Shown piece by piece: positions 7,852 through 15,504 of a stretch of 62,172 nucleotides of DNA. Made by a program: the position numbers and the translations under genes. Origin of the DNA: Prevotella illustrans (GTDB lineage Bacteria > Bacteroidota > Bacteroidia > Bacteroidales > Bacteroidaceae); the NCBI RefSeq assembly GCF_017426725.1, contig NZ_JAERMS010000014.1, positions 1 through 62,172 on the forward strand. The letters run 5' to 3'. The notes below the pieces were generated by a model that was not told where the DNA came from, made no database searches, and worked only from the letters and a program-made list of their open reading frames with translations. Every line of letters begins with the position of its first letter. Position 1 is the stretch's first letter.

Positions 7852-9690
7852 ATGGAAACATTTGATTTAGAGTCGCATTTAAGGTCTGTTTACGCGACAT
7901 TTCCAGAAGCCAATTGTCGTCCGATTATTGGCCTTACCGCTAATTATAGTGATATAGATATTACGCTGCGCGACCGCTATTACAAACAAGTAATGGCAGC
8001 CGGTGCCGTCCCCGTTGTGCTGCCTCCCATTGCCGATCCTGAGGTTATCATCAATACATTAGACCGGTTGGATGGCCTCATCCTTACCGGAGGGGCCGAT
8101 TATAATCCTTTATGGGGCGGTGAGCAGCCCCAATGTGCGCTTGGCAATATCAATAAAGAGCGTGATTTGGCCGAACTCATGACCGTCAGACTGGCTTACA
8201 ACCGGCAGATTCCCATGCTCGGTATATGCCGGGGCATGCAAACGTTGGCCTTGGCGTTGGGTGGAAAACTCATGCAAGACATCAATTCGACAGCCCCCGA
8301 ACATGCCGCCGTGCCTTATCGTATCAAGCATAGCCAGGACGCGGCCCGCAACGAAACCACCCACATGGTCTCGTTGGAGACCGGTAGCCTGTTGGCTGAA
8401 CTCTACCGGACTGACCATCTCTTCGTCAACTCTTTCCATCATCAAGCCGTCGCCGACTGTGGAAAACGTTTCAAGGCGACGGCACAGGCCCCGGACGGCA
8501 TTATCGAAGCTATGGAAAGCAGCGAGTTTAAGGATATCGTGGGCGTGCAATGGCATCCGGAGTGGCTCGAAGAGGATGGACTCAAGCTGTTTGAGTGGCT
8601 CGTAAGCAAAGCCGGCGACTTCGCGAATGCTAAGGCTGTGCACCACCGGGTGCTGACACTCGACACGCATTGTGATACGCCGATGTTCTTTCCCCAAGGT
8701 GTTGAGTTCGCCCATCGCGACCCCCGCATTCTCTACGACCTGCACAAGATGACCGACGGACGCCAGGATGCCGTCACGATGGTGGCTTATCTGCCGCAGC
8801 CGCAGCCGGATGAAAGTTTCTCTTCCAAGATAGACCTGAGGGGAATAGCCGACCACAACCCCTTGCTGGCACAAAAATACATGACTCAAGATAGCGGAGG
8901 ACAGTTGAATGTCACGCCGGCGGCCTATACGGACCTCATATTCGATAAGATAGAAGAGATTGTCAATGCCAATCATACACACATCGGAATCGCGCGAACG
9001 CCCCAAGACTTGTATGAAAATAAGCGCAACCAACGCAAAAGCATCATGCTGGGCATAGAGAACGGGTTGGCCATCGAACATGATTTGGCCAATCTGGAAC
9101 GGTTCAAGCAACGCGGTATCGTCTATATGACATTATGCCACAACGGCGACAACGATATTTGCGACAGTGCCCGTGGCTGCCAAACACATGGCGGCGTGAG
9201 CCCGTTTGGCGAACGGGTGATACAGGAGATGAACCGCCTTGGCGTGATGGTCGACTTGAGCCACGGCGCCGAGAAGAGCTTCTACGACGCCTTGGAAATC
9301 AGTCGCGTGCCCATCGTTTGCAGTCACAGCAATTCGAAAGCCTTGTGCGACGTGCCCCGCAATCTGACCGATAACCAACTGCGGGCCCTTGCGCAGAAGG
9401 GAGGCGTGGCCCATATCACGCTTTATCATGGCTTTTTGCGGCAGGATGGAGAAGCCACCATCCACGACGCGCTGGCCCATCTGGAACATTTCATCCGGAT
9501 TATGGGCATCGACCATGTGGGAATTGGCACCGACTTCGACGGCGACGGCGGCATCCGCGGATTGGCCGACAGCTCCGAACTCATACAATTCACCATCCGG
9601 CTGTTGCGGCAACGCTACAATGAGCACGACATCCGCAAGATATGGGGCGGCAACTGGCTGCGTGTGATGGCAGAAGTACAGAATGTTTAA
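7852..9690 (+). CDS. Fusion protein: class I GATase-like peptidase C26 domain plus M19 membrane-dipeptidase domain
   Basis: Two enzymes in one 612-residue chain. Residues 20-260 form a peptidase C26/PuuD-like glutamine-amidotransferase fold, with nucleophile C126 in GICRGMQ and the H235/E237 pair in VQWHPEW; this family hydrolyses gamma-glutamyl bonds. Residues 266-608 form a renal-dipeptidase (M19) metallo-barrel with H273 and D275 (DTHCD), E403 (IENG), H471 (VDLSH), H492 (CSHS) and D561 (GIGTDFDG), so all zinc-site residues appear intact. No signal peptide is seen, so the enzyme is probably cytoplasmic. It sits between an Lrp-type regulator and a glutaminyl-cyclase-like enzyme (16 bases apart), suggesting small-peptide or gamma-glutamyl compound turnover. 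Confidence 0.92.
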   Translation: METFDLESHLRSVYATFPEANCRPIIGLTANYSDIDITLRDRYYKQVMAAGAVPVVLPPIADPEVIINTLDRLDGLILTGGADYNPLWGGEQPQCALGNINKERDLAELMTVRLAYNRQIPMLGICRGMQTLALALGGKLMQDINSTAPEHAAVPYRIKHSQDAARNETTHMVSLETGSLLAELYRTDHLFVNSFHHQAVADCGKRFKATAQAPDGIIEAMESSEFKDIVGVQWHPEWLEEDGLKLFEWLVSKAGDFANAKAVHHRVLTLDTHCDTPMFFPQGVEFAHRDPRILYDLHKMTDGRQDAVTMVAYLPQPQPDESFSSKIDLRGIADHNPLLAQKYMTQDSGGQLNVTPAAYTDLIFDKIEEIVNANHTHIGIARTPQDLYENKRNQRKSIMLGIENGLAIEHDLANLERFKQRGIVYMTLCHNGDNDICDSARGCQTHGGVSPFGERVIQEMNRLGVMVDLSHGAEKSFYDALEISRVPIVCSHSNSKALCDVPRNLTDNQLRALAQKGGVAHITLYHGFLRQDGEATIHDALAHLEHFIRIMGIDHVGIGTDFDGDGGIRGLADSSELIQFTIRLLRQRYNEHDIRKIWGGNWLRVMAEVQNV

Positions 9691-9705
9691 TACAAGAAAA
9701 TCGTA

Positions 9706-10737
9706 ATGAAAAAGTCTATGAAGACAATATTGGCACTCGCGGCGGCAGGCCTTCTGGGCGGCGGCGCTTATTTCTATAACGCGTCGAAGGCCGAGACGGC
9801 GATGGTGGAAGAGGCGGAAGAGGTGGAGAAGGTGAAGCCGGTAGGCCCTGTTTTCAATGCCGACAGCGCCTTCGCCTTCACGCAGGCGCAGTGCGACTTC
9901 GGCTTTCGCGACATGAATTCGGCAGGCCACAACCGTTGCGGCGATTGGATTGTCAGTCGCTTCAAGGCTTTCGGCTGCAAGACCACGAGCCAAAAGATGG
10001 ATTTGAAGGGCTATGACGGCACCCTGTTGAGGTGCCATAACATCATGGCCAGCTACAATCCGGCCGCCACTACCCGCATCTTGCTCTGCGCCCACTGGGA
10101 CAGCCGGCCCTGGGCGGACAACGACCCCGACTCCGCCAATTGGCGGAAGCCCATCTTGGCGGCCAACGACGCGGCCAGCGGCGTGGCTGTCATGCTGGAA
10201 CTGGCCCGCCTGCTCCATACCGACGCTCAGCGGCTGCCGGCCAATCTGGGTGTCGACTTCGTCTGTTTCGACGCCGAAGACTGGGGGACGCCGCAGTGGG
10301 CGTCGGTCGCCGATGACGGAAACTCGTGGGCTTTGGGCTCGCAATACTGGAGTGCCCACCTGCCCGAAGGCTACGAAGCCCGCTACGGCATTCTGCTCGA
10401 CATGGTCGGCGGCGTGGGCGCCAAGTTCCATCGGGAGCAGCTGTCGATGCAATACGCACCGGAGATTGTCAGGAAGGTGTGGCGCGCGGCCCGTCAGGCC
10501 GGCTATGGCAGCTTTTTCCCCAACAGCAACGGCGGTGGCATCACCGACGACCACGTTCCTGTGAACCAAGTGGCACGCATTCCGACCATCGATATCATCC
10601 CCTATTATCCCGATTGCAGCCAGAGCAGCTTCGGCCCGACATGGCATACCTTGGCCGACGATATGAGTAATATCGACAAGAATACGCTCAAGGCCGTGGG
10701 CCAAACGCTCGTGCAGGTGCTGTTTACCGAGCGGTAA
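9706..10737 (+). CDS. M28-family zinc enzyme, glutaminyl-peptide cyclotransferase-like
   Basis: Member of the M28/type II glutaminyl cyclase group, which either cuts N-terminal residues or converts N-terminal glutamine to pyroglutamate. The 343 residues start with a hydrophobic, glycine-rich segment (about 5-24) acting as signal or anchor without a lipobox. Zinc ligands and catalytic residues are visible: H130 and D132 (CAHWD), D155 (ANDAASG), E191 (FDAEDWG), D232, and H314 in GPTWHTLADD. The tryptophan-rich surroundings (HWDSRPWAD, PTWHT) match glutaminyl cyclases better than aminopeptidases. It follows the dipeptidase fusion by 16 bases. Oral relatives have type II cyclases in the periplasm; that this one acts there is inferred from the N-terminus. 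Confidence 0.85.
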   Translation: MKKSMKTILALAAAGLLGGGAYFYNASKAETAMVEEAEEVEKVKPVGPVFNADSAFAFTQAQCDFGFRDMNSAGHNRCGDWIVSRFKAFGCKTTSQKMDLKGYDGTLLRCHNIMASYNPAATTRILLCAHWDSRPWADNDPDSANWRKPILAANDAASGVAVMLELARLLHTDAQRLPANLGVDFVCFDAEDWGTPQWASVADDGNSWALGSQYWSAHLPEGYEARYGILLDMVGGVGAKFHREQLSMQYAPEIVRKVWRAARQAGYGSFFPNSNGGGITDDHVPVNQVARIPTIDIIPYYPDCSQSSFGPTWHTLADDMSNIDKNTLKAVGQTLVQVLFTER

Positions 10738-10754
10738 AATTAAAGTGATTTATT

Positions 10755-10784
10755 TTGGAGTTAGCGCATTTTGCGCTAACTTTG
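10755..10784 (+). promoter_or_regulatory. argS promoter overlapped by a 10-bp perfect inverted repeat
   Basis: TTG at 10755-10757, 19-base spacer, TAACTTTG at 10777-10784. Between them lies AGTTAGCGCA (10759-10768), three Ts, and its exact complement TGCGCTAACT (10772-10781), so the palindrome covers most of the -7 box. It may be an operator, or it may double as the terminator of the upstream operon, whose last stop codon ends at 10737. Confidence 0.7.
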
Positions 10785-10813
10785 CATCATAATAACCGAA
10801 TTAAACTTCCCCT

Positions 10814-12631
10814 ATGAATATTGAAAGTCAAATTAGTAGTTCTGTTATCGCGTCGATAAAAGAACTCTATGGTCAAGATGTGCCTTCCGATATGGTGCAA
10901 CTTCAGAAAACTCGTAGCGATTTTGAAGGTAATCTGACCTTGGTTGTATTCCCTTTCCTGAAGATTTCAAAGAAAAAACCAGAAGATACCGCGCAGGAGA
11001 TCGGCCAATATCTTGCCAACAACTGCAAGGCAGTGGCCACCTTCAACGTCGTGAAGGGCTTCCTGAACCTCACGATAGCCGACACGGCGTGGGTAGAATT
11101 GCTCAATGCTATCAATGCCGATGAGTTTTACGGTGAGAAAAAGGCCACGGCCGACTCACCATTAGTGATGATTGAGTACAGCTCGCCCAACACCAACAAG
11201 CCGCTTCACTTAGGACATGTCCGCAATAATTTGCTCGGTTGGTCTTTGGCACAGATTATGGAGGCCAACGGCAACAAGGTTGTGAAGACCAATATCGTGA
11301 ACGATCGCGGTATTCACATCTGCAAGAGCATGCTGGCTTGGCAGAAGTGGGGCAACGGTATCACACCCGAACAGGCCGGAAAGAAGGGCGATCATCTTAT
11401 CGGCGACTTCTATGTGGCTTTCGATAAGCACTATAAGGCAGAGTGCGACGTGCTGAAAGCTCAATACATGAGTGAGGGAATGGACGAAGAAGCGGCTGCC
11501 GAGAAAGCCAAAAGTGAAGCTCCGCTCATCAAGGAAGCCCGCGAAATGCTCGTGAAATGGGAACAGAACGACCCCGAAGTGCGCAACCTCTGGACTCAAA
11601 TGAACGACTGGGTATATGCCGGTTTCGATGAAACCTACAAGGCATTGGGCGTAGGCTTCGACAAGATATATTACGAATCAAACACATACCTCGAGGGAAA
11701 AAAGAAGGTAGAAGAAGGTCTCAGCAAGGGACTTTTCTTCAAAAAGGATGACAACAGTGTATGGGCAGATCTTTCTAACGAAGGTTTGGACCAAAAACTG
11801 TTGCTTCGTTCTGACGGCACCTCGGTGTATATGACACAGGATATCGGCACGGCCGAAATGCGTTTCAACGATTTCCCCATCGACAAGATGATCTATGTGG
11901 TGGGCAACGAGCAGAACTACCACTTCCAGGTGTTGTCGCTGCTGCTCGACCGCTTAGGTTTCAAGTGGGGCAAAGAGCTGGTTCACTTCTCCTATGGCAT
12001 GGTAGAACTGCCCAATGGTAAGATGAAGAGCCGCGAGGGCACGGTGGTGGACGCCGACGACTTGATTACTACCATGATAGACGATGCCCGCAAGACGAGC
12101 GACGAGCTGGGTAAGTTCAAGGATATGACCGAAGAAGAGAAGCAGGAGATAGCTCGCGTGGTGGGTCTTGGCGCGCTTAAATACTTCATTCTGAAGGTAG
12201 ACGCCCGCAAGAACATGCTCTTCAATCCGGCCGAAAGTATCGACTTCAACGGCAATACCGGGCCCTTCATCCAATATACATACGCCCGTATTCGCAGCAT
12301 CATGCGCAAGGCGGCAGCCGACAACATCGCTTTGCCCGCTACTTTGGCCACCGATACAAAGCTCAACGCAAAGGAAATAGAACTGATTCAGAAGATCAGC
12401 GAGTTTGGCGCGGCCGTCGAACAGGCCGGTATAGACTACAGTCCGAGCGGCATAGCTAACTACTGCTACGAACTGACCAAGCTGTTCAACCAGTTCTATC
12501 ACGACTACAGCATCCTCAATGCCGATAGTCAGGAAGAGAAAATTACCCGTATCGTACTGGCGCAGAACGTTGCCAAGACCATCAAGAACGGCATGGCATT
12601 GCTCGGTATCGAAGTTCCCGAACGTATGTAA
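10814..12631 (+). CDS. argS: Arginine-tRNA ligase
   Basis: Charges tRNA-Arg with arginine. The 605-residue class I synthetase shows the N-terminal Add-1 domain (about 1-100), the HIGH signature as HLGH at 132-135 in NTNKPLHLGHVRNN, and the KMSKS loop as KMKSR near 403-407 in PNGKMKSREG. A DALR anticodon-binding domain occupies the last 130 residues, beginning near NTGPFIQYTYARI and ending in PERM. Preceded by a full promoter with a palindrome, followed by a very strong terminator. Confidence 0.97.
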   Translation: MNIESQISSSVIASIKELYGQDVPSDMVQLQKTRSDFEGNLTLVVFPFLKISKKKPEDTAQEIGQYLANNCKAVATFNVVKGFLNLTIADTAWVELLNAINADEFYGEKKATADSPLVMIEYSSPNTNKPLHLGHVRNNLLGWSLAQIMEANGNKVVKTNIVNDRGIHICKSMLAWQKWGNGITPEQAGKKGDHLIGDFYVAFDKHYKAECDVLKAQYMSEGMDEEAAAEKAKSEAPLIKEAREMLVKWEQNDPEVRNLWTQMNDWVYAGFDETYKALGVGFDKIYYESNTYLEGKKKVEEGLSKGLFFKKDDNSVWADLSNEGLDQKLLLRSDGTSVYMTQDIGTAEMRFNDFPIDKMIYVVGNEQNYHFQVLSLLLDRLGFKWGKELVHFSYGMVELPNGKMKSREGTVVDADDLITTMIDDARKTSDELGKFKDMTEEEKQEIARVVGLGALKYFILKVDARKNMLFNPAESIDFNGNTGPFIQYTYARIRSIMRKAAADNIALPATLATDTKLNAKEIELIQKISEFGAAVEQAGIDYSPSGIANYCYELTKLFNQFYHDYSILNADSQEEKITRIVLAQNVAKTIKNGMALLGIEVPERM

Positions 12632-12671
12632 AAGACTCCTTCCGCATTGGGAAGGAACATAAAAACAGTTG

Positions 12672-12713
12672 ATAAAAGCCTTTCTTGTGGCAATAAGAAA
12701 GGCTTTTATTTTT
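12672..12713 (+). terminator. Strong Rho-independent terminator between argS and the RNase H gene
   Basis: A perfect 15-bp stem (12672-12686 with 12695-12709; the arms read ATAAAAGCCTTTCTT and its complement), an 8-base loop and a T-run ending at 12713. It stands only 13 bases before the RNase H start codon, so that gene depends on read-through or on a promoter hidden in the hairpin. Confidence 0.9.
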
Positions 12714-12726
12714 CTAATCATAGAAA

Positions 12727-13209
12727 ATGGCTAATCAAAACGACATGCTCAATCCGCCCGACTGGCGCAACGACACCGTGCTGCCTTTGCCTCCTGAGGT
12801 GAAGGCCAACGCTTGGGCCGTAGACGCGGCCTGCTCGGGTAATCCCGGACCGATGGAATATCAGGCCATCGACTTACAGACGGGCGCGCAGGTATTCCAC
12901 TTCGGCCCCATGCAAGGCACCAACAACATCGGTGAGTTTCTGGCCATCGTCCACGCGCTGGCCCTTTTAGAGAAGCAGGGACTACACGACAAGGTGATTT
13001 ATTCCGACAGTTACAACGCCATTCTGTGGGTCAACAAGAAGCAATGCAAGACCAAGTTGGCGCGCAACCCACAGACCGAGCCTCTCTTTCAGATTATCGC
13101 ACGCGCCGAAGCATGGCTCCGCACGCATCCTCTCCGCACGCCTATCATTAAGTGGGAAACGAAGAAGTGGGGCGAAGTGCCGGCCGATTTCGGGCGAAAA
13201 AACCGATAA
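12727..13209 (+). CDS. Ribonuclease HI family protein
   Basis: Cuts the RNA strand of RNA-DNA hybrids, as in primer and R-loop removal. The 160 residues match the RNase H fold. DAACSGNPG near residue 35 gives the first catalytic Asp, NIGEFLAI the Glu, SDSYNAI the second Asp, and WGEVPADFGRK the C-terminal acidic ligand. There is no N-terminal caulimovirus-type hybrid-binding domain, so it is the short form. No dedicated promoter is clear; the start lies 13 bases after the argS terminator. A weak TTG-N19-TATTTTTC pattern (12685-12714) lies inside the terminator itself. Confidence 0.88.
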   Translation: MANQNDMLNPPDWRNDTVLPLPPEVKANAWAVDAACSGNPGPMEYQAIDLQTGAQVFHFGPMQGTNNIGEFLAIVHALALLEKQGLHDKVIYSDSYNAILWVNKKQCKTKLARNPQTEPLFQIIARAEAWLRTHPLRTPIIKWETKKWGEVPADFGRKNR

Positions 13210-13211
13210 AA

Positions 13212-13689
13212 CAGTAGCCAAGCGCCAGCCGTAGGGGCATGATTTATCATGTTCCGCTCAAACACAAAGACAATATAATGCGTGATTGAGCATGTTCAGA
13301 TATAGAGTTTGCTTCCTGTTGTAACCTGTTTTTTGTCGAATCGCCTTAAACAAGATATATTTTGATTGTGCGGAACGTGATAAATCACGCCCCTACGGCT
13401 CACGCCATCCCATTTCTAAACACAGAAACGAAAACCTTAGTAAATATAAATCAGTCGCCAAGCGCCAGCCGTAAGGGCATGATTTATCATGTTCCGCTCA
13501 AACACAAAAACAATATAATGCGTAATTGAGCACATTCAGATATAGAGTTTGCTTCCTGTTGTAACCTGTTTTTTGTCAAATCGCCTTAAACAAGATATAT
13601 TTTGATTGTGCGGGACGTGATAAATCACGCCCCTTCGGCTCACGCCAGCCCATTTCTAAACACAGAAACGAAAACCTTAGTAAATATAA
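13212..13689. repeat. Tandem pair of a 240-bp repeat carrying GTGATAAATCAC-type palindromes
   Basis: Two copies with an exact 240-base period (13212-13451 and 13452-13689) differ at few positions. Each unit begins with a GCCGTAGGGGCATGAT-type arm and, about 130 bases later, carries the inverted counterpart GGAACGTGATAAATCACG. Both arms contain their own short palindrome (CATGATTTATCATG and CGTGATAAATCACG). No coding potential is seen. A single related element occurs at 52911-53023. Confidence 0.9.
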
Positions 13690-13720
13690 CCTTGCTTATT
13701 TTTCAAAACAAAGCACTGCG

Positions 13721-14112
13721 AATTTTCTTGACAAAACGGCGAAAAAAGTCGTGTTTTTTGAAAACGAAAAGGGATTGACGGGGAAAAACGGCAAAGAAAT
13801 GGGCTTTACGTTATGCGCTGATTATCAATGATTTATTTAAAAAGAGGGTTGCAAAAAGGGCATTACACCTTGTCAAAGCAGTGCTTTGATGTTGTAAAAG
13901 GGCTGCTTTGAGCTGCTAATCGTGACCCTTTTACCATGTAAAAGCTATGCTTTGAGGCACTCAAAGCATAGCTTTTAGGGCAAAAAATACGAAAAACTGC
14001 TCCATCATAGTATGAAAACAGTTCGCCAAATGTTGTTTTTTGGACTTTCGTAATGCTGGATGGAGCAAAAAATCGAACCGTTTTTGATGAGCGAATATTG
14101 ACAAAATCGCGA
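13721..14112 (+). repeat. Dispersed hairpin-rich intergenic repeat, copy 1
   Basis: Shares its order of blocks with 24236-24625 (reverse orientation), 39850-40200 and 53160-53500: an A-rich block around CGAAAAAAGT, a TGATTATCA block, a cluster of AAAAGCTATGCTTTGA-like modules, then a GCTGGATG block. In this copy TAAAAGCTATGCTTTGAG (13939-13956) and its exact complement (13960-13977) make an 18-bp perfect stem with a 3-base loop. No open frame or promoter is convincing in it. The stretch 14113-14301 after it is AT-rich and holds no gene. Confidence 0.8.
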
Positions 14113-14301
14113 TATGCTTTTTAGTTTTGGTGCAAAATATTTACAGAATTCATCGAATATACAACATATTTCTATTAAATTTGTATCAGCCATAGGAGTG
14201 GATATTTATTTGTTTTTCACCTAATAAAGTCACAAAAACATTTTACTCTTACGTCTCTAAGAGAATTTCTTATATCCAATTCACGTTAAAAGAATTATCA
14301 G

Positions 14302-15435
14302 ATGAAAAGAGTTGCGTTCCTTTTATTTTTATGCCACATGTTGGTCGGTAGCCTGTCTGCCCAAGATAGAACTGCGGATTATTATGCTTATGTCAAAAGC
14401 CACGGCATTGCACCACTGACATATCTGGCCGACAAACTCCGCACCCATGCCGTTGTCGCGGTTGGTGAAGACCATTGGATCAAAGAGCATCCGGACTTTT
14501 TGTGCAGCTTTTTACGCAAGATAGCCAACGATACCCTTACGAACGTCGACATTCTGGCCTTAGAGTTTGGTAATGAAAGCGACCAGAAGATCGTCAACGA
14601 CTTCCTGAAAGCTGACACATATAGGGAAGATTTGGTCCTCAAGATATTGCAGCATGCCCCAGACAATTATGGCAATCCGTATTTGGAGTATGTCAGAATT
14701 TTTCAAACAGTGTGGGAAACAAACCAACAGAAGTCGCCTAAGCACAAGACACAGATTATCCTGCTCGATCCCAAATATGTGCAGGCGAGCATGGACGGAG
14801 AAGATTTTGTATATACAGGTTCACGTGACGACCATATGTTTTCGGCCATCCGAGGTTGTATCGTCAAGAAACAGCATGTGCTTTTTTATGCAGGAGCGGC
14901 ACATACACAGGCCCAAATAAGGGGCGTAAAGTATAAAGAACGTTATTATAATTTCCCAAGTGCGGGCTTTTTACTGAAGAAATGTTATCCCGACGACGTG
15001 TTCATCGTCAATCTTTGGGGAGCCTATATGGGTAGTGGCGGCTACGAAAAGGATGAGCATGGTCATTGGTTGCAGATTGATGGTGGGACTATAGACCGTG
15101 CGTTCGCGATGAATGGCAATCGGCCGGTGGCTTTCGACATGGGTGGAGCTTTCAATTCGATCACCATCAAGCAGTATTATGCCAACCCGAAAAGGCCTGG
15201 CGATTGGGGAGGAGATGTGCAAGCAGGCTCGCCCTACAGGCCGGACAATCTAATGAAAGACTGGATTGACGGCATTGTCTTTGTTGGTCCAGTTTCCAAT
15301 TTCTCTGGACAGACGTTGCATAACATCTATGACGACGCATTTCTAAAAATAGTGGAAAAGCGGTCGAAAGGCAAGTTCAAAAGAGCCGACGATGTCTTTG
15401 AATATCTCCGGAAGATACATCCGATACTGCAATAG
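14302..15435 (+). CDS. Secreted protein of the EreA/ChaN/TIKI-like superfamily
   Basis: Function unknown. The 377 residues start with a Sec signal (MKRVAFLLFLCHMLVG, cleavage near LSAQ). The mature part shows the two GExH-like signatures of the erythromycin-esterase/ChaN/TIKI fold: VAVGEDHW with E56 and H58, then LALEFGN (E88), and a second site YAGAAHTQ with H201. Known members include esterases, a heme-binding lipoprotein and metalloproteases, so the substrate cannot be told from the sequence. It is alone between a repeat region upstream and the convergent import locus downstream, with no recognisable promoter box close to the start. About 70 bases separate it from the convergent gene, with a GC-rich hairpin between. 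Confidence 0.6.
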   Translation: MKRVAFLLFLCHMLVGSLSAQDRTADYYAYVKSHGIAPLTYLADKLRTHAVVAVGEDHWIKEHPDFLCSFLRKIANDTLTNVDILALEFGNESDQKIVNDFLKADTYREDLVLKILQHAPDNYGNPYLEYVRIFQTVWETNQQKSPKHKTQIILLDPKYVQASMDGEDFVYTGSRDDHMFSAIRGCIVKKQHVLFYAGAAHTQAQIRGVKYKERYYNFPSAGFLLKKCYPDDVFIVNLWGAYMGSGGYEKDEHGHWLQIDGGTIDRAFAMNGNRPVAFDMGGAFNSITIKQYYANPKRPGDWGGDVQAGSPYRPDNLMKDWIDGIVFVGPVSNFSGQTLHNIYDDAFLKIVEKRSKGKFKRADDVFEYLRKIHPILQ

Positions 15436-15450
15436 TTTGAATAATACAGC

Positions 15451-15484
15451 CGCCCCTGCCCGCTTGGAATAGCAGACAGGGGCG
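15451..15484. terminator. GC-rich hairpin between convergent genes
   Basis: CGCCCCTG (15451-15458) is the exact complement of CAGGGGCG (15477-15484). It lies between two convergent stops and could end transcription from both sides, but neither side has a clear T-run, so termination is only probable. Confidence 0.45.
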
Positions 15485-15504
15485 ACCGGAATGATGTTTC
15501 ATTA

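Noticed and set aside
8110..9111. 333-residue open frame opposite the GATase-M19 fusion
   Set aside because: Antisense shadow; no ribosome binding site, promoter or family motif.
9133..10704. 523-residue open frame on the minus strand
   Set aside because: It lies wholly opposite the M19 and M28 genes, whose motifs are intact. Its sequence is rich in His, Arg and Val with no domain pattern, typical of the antisense frame of a codon-biased gene.
13212..13689. Insertion sequence
   Set aside because: Inverted ends and tandem copies are present, but there is no open frame that could encode a transposase; a non-autonomous element remains possible.
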